The notes below the pieces were generated by a model. That model did not search any database. It worked only from the letters and a program-made list of their open reading frames with translations, and was not told the origin of the DNA. A stretch of 64,000 bases of DNA from Pagrus major (lineage: Eukaryota; Chordata; Actinopteri; Spariformes; Sparidae). This document shows, one piece after another, positions 35,301-48,040 of the stretch (position 1 is the stretch's first letter; every line of letters starts with the position of its first letter). The position numbers and the translations under genes are program-made. The stretch lies in contig NC_133223.1 of the NCBI RefSeq assembly GCF_040436345.1, positions 25,980,410-26,044,409 on the forward strand, written 5' to 3'.

Positions 35301-38105
35301 AAACAGAATGACAATAAAAAAAATAATACGTTTCAGCGCTTTGGTGTATTACATGGGTTAAAAACGTAATGTTGTTTTTGGTTGCACCTCTTTTCCAAAC
35401 TCAATAATATAATACATGTTTATAATATTTGTGTGCATGCTTTCTCTGTTCACATTTAGATGACCGATACTTCAAACAGGCAGAAAATGGCTTGTGTTTG
35501 ACACGGTGAGTTAGCTTCCAAGTCAATTAATGTAAAGAACTGGTTAAAGATATAATATGTCACATTTCTGCAACTAATCATTGGTATATATTTTGTATAC
35601 TTGTGTCCTCACACTGTCCTCCCTGCAGAGACATCTGTAATTCACTCAAAGTAACGTTGCGTTTCATTAAGTCGCCTGTGTTTGTGTTTTGTCTGGGTCA
35701 ACGTGGGCTACAGGGGTCTTACTTACTGCGTTTCCATTAAGTAAACTCGTCATGTACAAAAAAAGGGGCTTAATATAAGAACTGCTACTCAAGCTTCTTC
35801 CGAGTCGACACACATTATTTGAGCTCCTTCAGTTGTCTCGTGTGGCTTCCAATTGTCAGTCCTACTTGAAAGACAACAAATATTTGGATCCAGTGTAACA
35901 TTTCTACCTGGTCCATCATGTTTCAGACGATTTTCATAAACTTCAACTAAATATATCACCAAATGTTTCAAGGATAATAATGACGCTTGATCAAGTGTTT
36001 ATGTTGAAACTATAACCAAATGTTCTCACACTAACATTCAGACTTTGAGCCTCCACCTTAAATCCTATACAAATGACCTGTGTGCTCTTAAGGCTTGTGG
36101 AGCAGGTAGCTGGTAGCTGGTAGCTGGTAGGCAGGGTGTAGCAGCAGCAGCAGCAGCAGGACCAGTTGGGACAGTCGGTTTGAATTGGGGCAGGGTAACC
36201 AGGATACTGAGGAGTGTGAGCTTTCCCTTCATCTGGCTTTAAGCAAATATTGACTAGAGCTTCCAGCAGAGGCAAACAGGCTCTCAGGGAAAGAGTGACA
36301 TGTCGGACGGGCTTTGACATAATGTCTCTTGCAAGTGATAAAACCTACAGGAGATGTTTTTGGAGCTAAAGAGTGACGGGGATTTATAAAAGCAATGTTA
36401 AGGGAACAAAGGTATTAAAGATATGTCCATGAAACTTTAGCATTAGTTTTTTAACAGCTTACATTTTATTTCATATTTCAGGTTTTGTATCAGAGTCACA
36501 TAGAGATCCAAATGCAACAACGGCGGCATTCAAAATGACTTTAACTTGGATGAGATGTGTTTGATTTTTCAAGACAATGTGATTATTGGTGATTGAACTG
36601 TTTTGGTTTACTCGTGTAATTCTTGGCACATATAGATCAAACTTTTCAGTTTTACAGCAGTTGTGTTGGAGTGTTTAGTAAAAAATACAATGCATTGTAA
36701 TTAATGGTAATTTAGTAGACAATTAGTCAATGGTTTAACTGATCAGGGATTATAATCTGTAAAACAAAATATGGTGCATTCATGTGTTTTGGCACTGTAT
36801 GTTAAAGGTGCAGCTTCTGAATGAATATATCAGTTTGAACTGGGGATATAAAGGGCAGTTGACTCCTTAGTAAGGTAAGATAAGTGTAGTTGTGTCACTG
36901 ACTTCATCAATTTATTGTCTGAGAAAGCTGGATGAAAAAAACACACAGGTGCACATTTAAATAACGCACTAAAACACTGAGAGTCAGATCTCTGAAACAT
37001 AAGGAAGGACAAACAAAACGAAGGGTAAAAAGTGTGACGGCTGAACGCTGCATCGTAGCATCCAAATGACAGATGGCCCCTATCAGATGTCTGGTGTGTG
37101 TGCTGTTAATGTTTAGTCAATGATTAACATAACCTCCCATTAAGCCCATCTCTGTGCTCTGTGGTGCTCGCCTGCAGCCTCACTTAGTGACGTAGGAGAT
37201 GGAGAGTAATGAATAGGCCCCCAGTGGAAAATACACGCTGTCATCATGAATGTGCCAACAGAAAAACGATTATCAGGAAAGGCAGCAGAGGGAGATACGG
37301 AGATAATCATCGCTATCACTGTAAATGTCAACCTTTTCAGCACATATGACATTATATCATCCAGGGGTCACTCAAACAACCACTGGACATCATTTGCACA
37401 CACACCTAGTGTCGGTTACAGGTTTATCAGTCATGGCAATGAATCATTACTGACCAGAACATTTGGATTGATGTGAGACTTTTCAGTAAAAACAGGAAAA
37501 CACATGTTGGATTTAAACCTTTTCTCTCTGAACTTTCTGCCTTGATAACCTGATTCAGTCAACTGAGTTCACCAGCTGTAAGCCTGTTTTCTGCTCGACA
37601 CCTATTCAGTAAAATCGAACAAAGAACCTTTAATTGAGTCCAATAGGTTTTGACTTTTCTTTGAGGTTTTGTTTGTTTTTTTACTTCACCTTTGGATAAA
37701 TGAGTGTGACTCCAGGAGTCAGTTGTCACCAGGCTGACATGGCTCTCTTCAGAGCCAGCAGCTGTATGCAAATAAGGTAATCTTTTCAGTTAAATGCTCT
37801 GTACACCTGGTGCTTCAGTTACTGAAACTTTGTCTTGTAGGTGGAGCAATGGTCCTCACTTCATGGCTGATGTCTTTTCTTCTAAATTTCTTATATATTT
37901 TTGGAGATTTTCAGGGGCTCACTTTGTGGCCTTACCCCCAAAAACAAATGTATCTGAGGGAATCTTTTCAAACAACCCAACCAAAACAAACAAACCTCCC
38001 ATTATTAGTCTGAACTGAGGCTTGACAGTGTTAACAACAGAGTGATGATCTCCCGTGAGGAAAAAAAAAACCCAAAACTTTGTGTCTTTTCCAGTTGCCA
38101 ACCCG
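35301..38105. other. Intergenic upstream of umps and 3' of mir375, no gene
   Basis: Contains a four-copy GGTAGCT heptamer-like run (36101-36128) and a short AGC run (36139-36159). No coding sequence supported. Confidence 0.4.
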
Positions 38106-38174
38106 TACCTGCATAACGCGAGCCGAACGAACAAAACTTCATCTTCAGGTATTGTGCGTGAGGCTCAACGTGAA
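38106..38174 (-). ncRNA. mir375: microRNA miR-375 precursor
   Basis: The minus strand at 38135-38114 contains TTTGTTCGTTCGGCTCGCG plus TTA, which is the mature miR-375-3p as I know it from zebrafish (mammals end GUGA instead). The 5' arm just upstream reads GAGCCTCACGCACAATACC and can pair with it: GAGCC with GGCTC, ACG with CGT, ACAA with TTGT, with two small internal mismatches. The loop is about 12 nt (TGAAGATGAAGT). miR-375 is an islet and pituitary microRNA controlling hormone secretion and beta-cell mass. In mammals it lies beside CRYBA2, and here cryba2 is the nearest gene on the same strand, 9.6 kb away, which supports the call. Expression is not shown by sequence. Confidence 0.95.
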
Positions 38175-38506
38175 GCAAATACAGACATGAATGAAAAAGT
38201 CACAAAAAAAAAACAAAAAAAAACAAAAAAACAAAAATCGATCAGAGTGGAGATCCGGGGGGAAAGATGGTGAGCGCGTAACAGCTGGCTCTCTCTGCTG
38301 TCTCGTCACCTCTGGAGGGAGATTTGGAAAAAAAAAGTTAAAACACCAAGGAAATGTGCACACTTGTAAGAAAAGACACTCTGGGAATATAAATGAATGA
38401 AACAGTGAAAAAGCCTGGGAGCCTACCTTTAGAAGAAACGAAGCAACAAAGACCAAAATTGCGCACAGGCTTGGTCAGGTTTTGGCTCACCTTTTACGCG
38501 CACTGG

Positions 38507-38709
38507 ATGTGTGCTAGTCGTGACAGGTATACACCCTTTATACCTCTCCCCTCCCTCCCTCCCTCCCTCCCTCCCTCCCTCCCTCTCTGTCTCTCTCTCC
38601 ACCCCTCCCGATTGTCTCCACCCCTCATGGATGAAACGACAGAGAGGATCCTCAGGGCGCGTACACACACCTGTTGCACGGTGGTGCATTGCTCTGATCA
38701 AATATTGAC
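38507..38709 (-). promoter_or_regulatory. mir375: Candidate mir375 promoter
   Basis: TATAAA on the minus strand at 38542-38537 (context GGTATAAAGGG) predicts a start near 38510, about 375 bp upstream of the mature sequence. Upstream on that strand are an E-box CAGGTG (38673-38668) and TATTGAC (38703-38709, plus strand), which resembles ONECUT/FOXA-type sites. These fit an islet gene, but binding is untested. Confidence 0.45.
38548..38585. repeat. (CCCT)n microsatellite
   Basis: About nine CCCT units just upstream of the presumed mir375 TATA box. Confidence 0.85.
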
Positions 38710-38723
38710 ATTAAGGGGGAGGG

Positions 38724-38726
<3 letters not shown>

Positions 38727-38789
<63 letters not shown>

Positions 38790-38794
38790 TAGGG

Positions 38795-38829
<35 letters not shown>
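38727..38829. repeat. Inverted dinucleotide repeat (TG)30 - spacer - (CA)17
   Basis: TG run 38727-38787, 8 bp spacer, CA run 38796-38829. The two runs are complementary and could form a hairpin or Z-DNA. Confidence 0.9.
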
Positions 38830-38831
<2 letters not shown>

Positions 38832-40438
38832 GAATTATTCTTACCATCCCTTTCCCTCCTCCTCCTGTGTGCCAGGCAACGTGTCTGACCTTTGTGCCTG
38901 CGCCGATCTGTAAAAAAAGGCGCATTGTAACGTAACTACCTGCCGACTCAACTTGCTCCTTTCAGCGCCCGTTCGAGCATCATTTCCATATCATATGCCT
39001 TGCAAATGACTCTCTGCTGCCGGGTGCCTCACCTTGTCCGACAGCTTTGGGGGGGAAAGCCAGCCGTAGAGAAGGAAGGAAATGTTTGGGTATCAAATTA
39101 GTTCGGACACAAAAGGGAAAATCCACTTTGAAACCTGAGGGAACATTAATGAAGTCTATAAATATCTCCCAAAACAGGAAATCAGATGATCAAGACTTTC
39201 ATAGATTGACTCTGTGTGATTATATTTTTTGTCTATAAAAGCAAATATTTTAGCCAAATCTGGATTTTTTGGGACGATTTAACAATCTGCTAATCCAGCG
39301 ATCATGCATAAAAAAAGATGTTGATGATTTTAAAAATGGTTTAAAAGGAGCCAACAGACAACAGAAGCTGTTCCACACAACATGGACAACAATAGCAGGC
39401 CAATCAGAGATATTGTCGTTGCTCTGTGGGTTGGACCTCTCTGGTTGCAAACTTATTGGTTGTCTTTTTAAATTAAAGGGACACTCCTCCAGTTTACTGG
39501 TCATTGTTAGTTCAGCTCAGCCTGTGAAAACAACAAAAAATAACCCTGAGGACAGGGTTGTGTCAAGTCAGGGTTTGAGACTAAAGAAAACCAGAGAGCA
39601 GTTACCAGGCAGGACAGGTCTGATGAAAGATAGAGATGGATGGAAATTAAGCTCGACTGCTAACTTCTAAAAGTCAGGATATCTCGGCCCCTGCTAAAAT
39701 CAATCCCCTACAACTCCTCAAACTTTATTTAAGCATAATAAGGGAAGATTAAAAAGAAAATAAATTAAATTTGAGACATGAAAACAGTCAACCAAACAAA
39801 AAATAGATTATTTGTAAAACTAATTTAAAGTTTATTTAATGTTAGAATAATTACATGTAAAACTTTCTATCTATCCATCTATCTATCCAAAATTACAACA
39901 AACTGGATTTCTGTTTTGCTTCAGTTCCAGTGAACAAAAAACAGCTTCCAACTTACCTTTATCAGATAAAGGGAAAACTAGCGACTACAATTAATCTAAA
40001 ATCAAGACGGAAGGGTGTAAAATATTATTTATGGTATTTCATGGTATTCTGATAGCTGGGTTGATTCTTCTTTTTTCATTATGGTTAAATTCCCATTTAA
40101 TACAGTACACAAACACAGTATACAAGCCTTGCTCGATGTCATAGCAGTGTAGATAATCCAGTGCAATCCAGATTTTACAGCACATACTGACGGCATCTGA
40201 TAAAATATGTTTTAATGTCACATTTAAACACGTACAGCATCTGTACACGTGATTGTAAATTGATAATTGGCATCAAGCATCTCCAGTTTCAGAAGAACAA
40301 TTTACAAAAAGACAGAACAACACATCCAAGGACGTCTCACTTCTTCAACAACACAACCGTATACAGCGACCTCCTCTGTACAGCAGGAGAGCGATATTAA
40401 ACATAACACTTGGAAATAAAGTCTTTTGACATGTAAGG
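38830..40438. other. Intergenic, no gene
   Basis: No coding sequence supported. The segment 38925-39035 is of mixed composition with unusual words (CATATCATATGCCTTGCAAA) and could be a conserved non-coding block near mir375; comparison with other fish would tell. Confidence 0.35.
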
Positions 40439-40444
40439 TTTATT
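40439..40444 (-). terminator. umps: Candidate distal poly(A) signal of umps
   Basis: AATAAA on minus, followed by CTTACATGTC and a T-rich stretch. It would give a 1.4 kb 3' UTR. An alternative AATAAA lies near 41316. Confidence 0.35.
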
Positions 40445-41860
40445 GAAATATCAGGTCCCACTTTACAAAAGACATTGCATTTCTTATTTGAGTCACAGAA
40501 GGAAAGTACATGGAGGGAAACAAACCAAACAAGGTCTCTGGAAGAGGACAGACTTCACACTTGTCCGTTAAATCAAGAAGAAAATCATCAGTAACACCAC
40601 GAGGCCATTTCACTGCATGTAGGCCTGGTAGTAACTGCACAACTGTCATGGCTCCAGGACGTCACTGTTGACAAAATTCAACTGCTGTCAGCTTTTAAAG
40701 GGACTGAAGGCGTTTCTATCTAAACAAAACTTATTTATCTACCTTTATCGTCAGCCGATAAACAACTTGTAGACGGGTTCTGTAGGATCACATCATGTTC
40801 AACTGAATTCATATCCCTTTTAAAATCATCGCCTCACCTCAGCATTTCATATTTCATGTTAAACAACATGGACGGCACACGTTGGACTCAAGACAACTAA
40901 CCTGGCTGTAATCAGCATTCCCTCATGTCGTCACTTAAATAATGTGAGGGGCTACGCGCTGATCGTCCAAACTAATAATCAAACTAAGATTTTGTCGTGC
41001 TGTCTTTCAAAATTCTGTCATTGTTCTGGAGTTAACCGATGACGTTCATATCAAAGTGTCACCCTTTAAAAAGCCTGTGCCTTTGTATGAAATTAACACA
41101 CAGTACATATGAGTTTAAATCTACTTGATACGCTGTGACGCCGAGTTTAAAATGAACGAATGAATGGTTTTGGTCATTATTGTGTCTGTGATCTTGTGTG
41201 ATCCAGATTGGGAAACTCAAACTACAAAAAGATCCTCAGCTTGGAAATGCCCTGAATTACAACCCAAATATTATACAAATATTAAAAAGTTATAAGCCAT
41301 ACCGCCATTTATTTCTACTACAAATCCTGGTCTAGTAAAGCATCTAGAGGAAAAGTGGGTTTGTGACAGAGAGCCTCAACATGACTAGAAGCAGGGAATG
41401 ACATCTTGTATGTCTAGCAGCCACCTCATTTTTAAAAAAACTATCTATGCTATGTAATCAACAACTCAAACTCAGCTGGGTTTGACTGGGAGAGGAGGAA
41501 CGCACTCAACCCTGAAGTAATACTGAAACCTGTCCCGAGTCTGTTTGTACCTGATCAGAAGTAAATGAATAGGAAGGAATCAGAAGAGGACATGTAAAGC
41601 TGCTTATTGATAGGACAGAATCAAAAGAACACGTTTCCGATTCCCCACACCTGCAAAGTAGAAATGTCAATAAACTGTGTGGTTGTGTAGGAACAGGTGC
41701 GCGTTTTGACGTGGCAGTGCAAACATCTACATATGTTTCTATGTATACATCTCGCTGCACGCTGGTGTTCCTCAAAAATGTAAAACTACAAGACTTCCAG
41801 TTCATCAGCGGAGGTCCTCATCACAGTAACTGAGACCTTAAATTTGACGTAATGATGTTC

Positions 41861-44800
41861 CTATTGGTCACCGCTGCCCAGTCTCTTGGTGTAAGCCTCC
41901 CAGCCTGCCTTTCTGTATGACTCGGCAGCTTCCAGCCTATCAGGGGCCTCCAGGATACCCCGACCGACGATGATGACGTCAGAGCCTTTGTCGCAGAGGA
42001 CTTCCTCCGGAGTGGAGTACTGCTGGCCCAACACATCACCTGTAAGAGAGGCACACACAGAAAGGGGAGGGAGAAATGGGTGAGATGAGTAGGACCAGGT
42101 CCAGTAATCATTTCTTGTACGATAGCACCTCCCTGTGGTGAAGATGAGTCACAACACCGAAGAGCAGAGGGAGAAGTTTATGGTCTCAATGTCTGAGGCA
42201 TCAAAATGGAATATATGTATAAAAACAACTGTGCTACATCACTTTGTAAGTCAACACATCTTGTATTTAGAAACATTTTATTGTTGTGACACAGCCCCAG
42301 GCTTGTCCTGCAGTCATATTCACATAGTAGTTGTTTTCTGGAAATAAAATATCCTGATAACCTTGTAAGTGAAACATGATATAACTTCCTTGAGAAAGAT
42401 AGTTGATTGTTGAGTCTCATCCCGAGGTCGTCAAGTACTGACACGTTCGGCTTTCTTGAGCAACCAACCCAAACTGTCAGTATTTAACGACCTCGGGATC
42501 AGACTCAACAATCAACTGTCTTTATCCAGCATGTTACATTTTGTTGTTTGACTAATGGCATTGTCCCAATACTGGGTTACTGTGTACAACCCTGATGTGA
42601 AAGTTTGGATGCTGTACTTTGCGTGTTGCCAGCATTCAATTCATAATGAGTGTATATTTTCACATTGAAAATTAAAAATCTCGTCTTTGGACTGTATCAC
42701 TCATTATATTCTGTTTTTATTTACAGTGTCCCAACTAGGTGGTTTATGAAAACTGTTCACATAATAAGAACATACAGACATTAAAACCTCTTAAAGCTGA
42801 GGGTAAGCACTTAAACCTCATGAGGATAGTTTCATTTCAAATCTAATGAGGTGGAGTGCACAGCAAAAGATTATAAGGGAACTTATGGGCCACAGTGTGT
42901 GAGGTTCAACTTTTTTCCCCCTAGATATACAGTATGTGCCTCTTTTAGTTGAGACTGTAAAGGCACACCGTACATATAGGTACATAATAACATAATCTCC
43001 ATCTAAAATTAACTCCTAAATCTCATGAACATCACAGATCAATAATATTGAAGATGTACGTATGCATCTATTTTTGTTTACGTTTCATAGGGTGGAATTT
43101 TCCTTTTAAAACATATGTAAATATAAACGTGTAATTGTTTATATTGACATGTATTTCTAGGAAAACGAACCAACCAAATGTAAATAAATGTCAACCGTCA
43201 GTCTCCTTTACCTCCAGCCTGCATCTGCACCCCGGGGGTCATGTGGATGAACTCTGGCTTCTTGCTGACTTTAGAGCCACAGATGAACCCGAACACGAAG
43301 TCTGGCTGCTCCTCTGCCATCTGCAGCTGTAAAAAGGTAGAAAACAGAGACAAACACCTGTAAACTGACGACTCTCTCAAGTAGATATTTGAGTACATTT
43401 TAGAAAATGCAGAGATGTGCTTACCACAGCCTTTGTGTATTCACCAGTAGCCAGAGAGCCCTGGGAGCTCATCTGTGCTATGAGCAGACAGCCTCGGCCC
43501 AGAGGCTTTCCTACGGCGCTCAGACCCTTCACGACCCCGGGCCCCGGCACCGCATGGGCATTCACTATGTGGGACCAGGATGAGATCTGGTACAAACCAC
43601 CTGGGAGATGAATACAAGAGCTTACTGTTGAACTCCTTAAACATTAACAAAGTATTTAGAAGCTGTTTCAAACAGATGTATGTCACAAGCACAAATGTGT
43701 TCAGTCTTCTGACCTTCATACTGATGCTTCACTGTGTTGCCAATGTCAGCAAACTTGCGATCTTCAAAGATGAGGAAGTTGTGCTTCTCAGCCAGCGCCT
43801 GCAGTTTCTGGCTGAAGGCTGCTGTGTAGTCCTGTTAGCGGACATAAGAAGAGCATTAGATTATTTCACCTGACAGTATTCTTGGTGCAAAATATGGATT
43901 GGTTTGACACCAACCTTCAGGATGTCTACGTGTGTCTTCAGCACGCAGATGCTCGGGCCCAGAGAGTCGGCCAGCTGGAGGAGCTCCTCGCTGCTCGTCA
44001 CGTCAGCAGACACACACAGGTTCGACTGCTTCTCCTCCATGATCTTCAGCAGCTTTGATGCCAGAGGGTGAACGTCTGCGGACACGAGGAGGGAGAGACT
44101 GGATGAATGAGACCGTCTTAACAAAACGTAAAGTGCTTTAAGATATCTGTAACACGTTACATGAAGGTGTGTGCTTATAGGAGTGACAACAAGACAACAT
44201 AACCTGTCATTAACACGTCATAGAAGACCTGATTGTCAAACTTGGCTGGTTTCGACAGTGGTACAATCTGTTCTTGTCATTAAGTGTCATTAAATGTTAT
44301 CACGCCAGCTTAAGGACAGGGAATAAGTACCAGGGTGATTTAGGGCTGTTAGCTAGTTAGCTGTGGAGTAGTAGCTTCACATACGCATTAAGGTATGCAT
44401 ACAAATTCTCTAATGCGTGTCTGACATGGTTTTTGCAGAAAAAAGTATAATTACCACATTAAAATCCTTAAAATGGCACCCACTCCTTCTGTGCAACTAT
44501 TTTCCATCTCACACGTTTAACTGCTGGACACAAGACGTCTCCTGCGTCACTGTCAAGTCCAGTGTCAGTGAATGTGCACTGAAGGCTTCAAGTTTCCACA
44601 TGCTTGCTGTATATTGTAGCAGGATTGGCTTCCAAACTATTTGTGATGTCGCAAATCATGCTCTAAGGCCCGCCTCTTAAAATCAGGCATTTAATGAGCG
44701 CAAAAGAAAATGTTCACTTTCAGCAATGAATGTGAAAACAGTCTTTCAATGTCAACCTGTGCACATACATCATTCTACACAGGGAAGCTCAAACATTTAA

Positions 44801-47616
44801 CTGTAAGAACAAGAAAAACGTGTTTTTAGCTGGAGGAGAGCTTAAAGCTCAATCTGCTCTGGTTTTCTGTTTGTTATACTGCCTTTCCTCACTATCCTGC
44901 TTTTGTATATCAAATCAAATCACTCTGTTTTTAAAGATGCTTTATACAGAGTTATTATTAATTAGATTTAAATTACAATACGAGCGATGGCCATTTTGCC
45001 TGAGCTGTAAGACTACATACTTGGTAGTTTGGCTCTCTCTGCATAGCTCAGGTCCACGCTCTGTTCCACACACGGCTTCTTGGCGGCAGACACACCGTTG
45101 CCGTTCTCCTCCTTTGGGCTGGAACACACAAGTTGGAAATGTTACTCTGCAAATGTTACATGTAGCGCAAACACACACACTAACGCTGTAACTGTGCTCG
45201 GCCTCTTGTACCTGAAAGTGTTGTTTTCCAGGATGAACTTGCGGACGCTCTGGGCGGTTTGGGCGTCGATGCGTTCGGCTGCCAGCAGCACGTTGAGCAG
45301 CTTGAACATGGAGATGATGGGATGGAGCTTGATTCCCTGAGAGGCCAACATCTCTACGCCGCCTTGCTCTCGGTCCATTAGAACGATGGCATCTGTCACC
45401 TTCAACAGAAGAAAAATTCAGATGTTGAAATGACTCTCATGGCAACATTCCTACTGAACTTGATAGACTTCTACACCCTTTAACCATCCATGTTGGCTTA
45501 TCATCCCTAATCTTATTGTTCCTAATACTGCACCTTCAGTCCTCCCTTGTAGAGCACTTCAGCAGTCTCCAGGATGCTGCTGCCACTGGTCACCGTGTCC
45601 TCAATGATCAGACATGTGTCCCCCTCACGGAAGGAGCCCTCCACCAGACGCTTGGTTCCTAGCAGGATTACATTAGCAGCCTTATCAGTCCCTTTTCTGG
45701 ACAAAGTGTCAGTGCGTGTGTCATTTTTACATCTGACTCAAGGTCTTCACAAAGTTTTCTTCCAGTTCTAGCAAAGTTCTCTGTCACAGAGTAAGCTTTA
45801 ATCACATAAGTGTGGTCAGATCGTCTAAAAGGAAGGTGAGGAACAAAAATTATTTTCTAGCATTGGCTCGTCAGCTTTGTAGAGCACTGGGAATGTCCAC
45901 TCTTGTTAAACAGCTTTGCAACAGGTCAATGTCCACCGTTCAACAACAAACTTATCTACACTGAAAAGGGTGAATTAGCTCTGAATCACACAGGTCAGAT
46001 AAACAGCTCCTGTATTGTTTGCTCCTTACTGAAGAGGGGTGTAACAGTCAGTGTGTGTCTTTAAAGGCTGATAGACACTTTAACAAATCCAAGGTCAATA
46101 AATACTTGATAAACGAAGCTCTCCCACCACAGTCACCATAAACACCCACCATAGTCCTTGGCCTCCTTCCGCCTGATGAGCATGGGCAGCTCGTGTCTAG
46201 AACAGATGATGGTGGCCAAAGGCAGGGCCGTGTACGGGACCCCGCACACCGAGTCAAACTGTAGCCCCTCTTCCTGCACTCGCTCGTAGATGAGACTTGA
46301 CACCTGCAGAGAAAACGAGGAAAACAGGTAGTTATTTATTGAGGCGTGGAAGTCCTAAAGGTCAGTCATTTTCTCCACAATGCTTACAAGTTTTAACACT
46401 TTACATTTAATGTGCATGAACTCTATAAAATGACTGTTGATCAATTAATCATGAAAACAACCAGTAGATTAAATGATAATGACAAAAATAAGTATTCTTG
46501 TATCGGAGTACATTATATTGATTGGCCCAATTACATACACGGGAGGGACAAATACATAAACTAGGGCTGGGAGACACATCGATATTACAATGTTATCGAT
46601 CTATGAGACCATACACTGTCTTTTGGATTTCTTTATATACATGAGTGTTGACTTTTCCTGGTTTTGATGGCTGCATTACAGTAAAGTGGTAGACCGATTA
46701 TAGCCAATATCCAGCATTTTTCCAATTATCATTATCTGGGATTTTTCCGTCAGATTGCTGATAAAATAAATTAATTTTAAAATGTGCTGCCCGTCAACAC
46801 TGAATAATCTGAATCTGCAAAGTAACTTCATGTATCGAATAAATGTAGTGGAGAGGTAATATAAAGTTGCAGAAAAAATGGAAATACTCAAGTCAAGTAC
46901 TTCAAAATTGTACTTAAGAACAGAACTTGAGAAAAATGTAGTTAGGTTTATTCATCACTGGCTGTTCCACATTTTGTTGTCGTTTCATTTTCACTGCAAA
47001 TATCAGTTTTCAGGGTCCTTGATATCTAATAATCAATCATGGTACTGACCATGAAAGAGACAAATGGGTCGACCCCTAAATGTGATTTTATTTCATGAAC
47101 TTACCAAACTGTTGTACCACTTTCCTTTCCCAGTCATTATATCCACAGTACTATTACTGATAAAGGTATTTAGTAAAACGTGTTGCCCAGTCCTAGACAT
47201 TATAAGTGTGCTTGTATAAAAGTGCATTATATTTCTGTAAAAACTCGTGTGTGTTAAGGTTTATTAAAATGATTCACTTCACTTCTGAGACTGATGATCA
47301 AGACAGCACCACTTCCCATCAACACGTGGTAACATTACTGACATGTTAGCTTGATCATAACAACATTTTGTCTTTGGATAACGAATCTTTAGGTTGTTTC
47401 ACATGCTATTTAAAGCTCTCTCAGCACCCTGTGGAGCAGGAGGGGACACAGCACGTGTTTAACTACCTGGTTCATGAGTGCTGGGTAGGACACGAGCACC
47501 CTCAGGTCGATGTAGATGGGTGTCATCATGCCGCTCTTCAGCTTGTACTCCCCGAACTTCACCGCGTTCACATCGTGGAGCTTCAGGATCAAACTGTCAA
47601 TGGAGTCGTTGTCCAT
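41861..47616 (-). CDS. umps: Uridine 5'-monophosphate synthase, ten coding exons
   Basis: Bifunctional cytosolic enzyme for the last two steps of de novo UMP synthesis: orotate phosphoribosyltransferase (OPRT), then OMP decarboxylase (ODC). Exons on minus: 47616-47467, 46303-46150, 45658-45534, 45399-45212, 45118-45021, 44075-43915, 43831-43714, 43600-43425, 43326-43212, 42039-41861; phases close to 487 residues (human 480). The OPRT half (about 1-215) has [19 protein letters not shown] and the PRPP-binding [18 protein letters not shown] linker exon (about 206-238) is poorly conserved. The ODC half has [17 protein letters not shown] with its active-site lysine, [17 protein letters not shown] with the catalytic Asp-Lys-Asp set, and [10 protein letters not shown] plus IIVGRGI for phosphate binding. 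At exon 9 two acceptors are possible; the first (giving LQMAEEQ) matches the human length. An intact enzyme is expected. Confidence 0.96.
42398..42520. mobile_element. Hairpin (palindromic) element in the last umps intron
   Basis: Two 46 nt arms, 42398-42443 and 42475-42520, are inverted copies with four mismatches, sharing GTTGATTGTTGAGTCT and ATCCCGAGGTCGT. Loop of 31 nt. A degraded relative is at about 33310-33360, so it is a dispersed element. Confidence 0.75.
46680..46960 (-). repeat. Interspersed teleost repeat, second copy
   Basis: On minus it begins CAGTGATGAATAAACCTAAC and has TCTTAAGTACAATTTTGAAG and CTTGAGTATTTCC, the same family as the outer repeat at 8057-9280. It lies in umps intron 1. 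Confidence 0.6.
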
Positions 47617-47719
47617 CTTCTCGTGTGTACAGGAGATTTGAGGCTAACTTACAGGAGCTGCTCCCTAACTTGTGTGCCACTCTTTGCTGCTTCCTCGGCG
47701 GCGGCGGCAACGTAAAAAC

Positions 47720-48040
47720 AACACTTCCGCTGCGACTTTTTCAAAATAAAAGCGTCACGTACTATGTATATTTTTTCAGGTCAGCTACGTTGTGTTTTTC
47801 ACATGAAACCTGTGTTTATGTGTGAGATTTAACCGTGAGTGCGAGTCTGTAATGAGCTCGAGTGTATCAACGAACCATTTGATTTGAGACTAACTTACTA
47901 TGTGTTAACAGTTGTTCTAAAATGATTTCCGGAACTTTATTCTGAAGGAAATAAGCCTAAACCGGAAATCTTTCCAGAAGAACCAATGGCAGGGCGTATT
48001 TTGCATTCCACGACTCCGCGAGGGAGAATGATTTCCGGTA
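47720..48040 (-). promoter_or_regulatory. umps: umps promoter with an ETS-motif cluster
   Basis: Four ETS-type GGAA cores lie 107-423 bp upstream of the ATG: ACTTCCG (47723-47729), TTTCCGGAA (47926-47934), ACCGGAAAT (47961-47969) and its inverted copy ATTTCCGGT (48031-48039). No TATA box is seen near the gene. This is the pattern of housekeeping promoters driven by GABP-type factors. Confidence 0.45.

Noticed and set aside
38055-38273. Plus-strand 72-codon frame crossing the mir375 hairpin
   Set aside because: Opposite strand to the miRNA, poly-lysine tail from an A-rich repeat, no homology; explained by chance.
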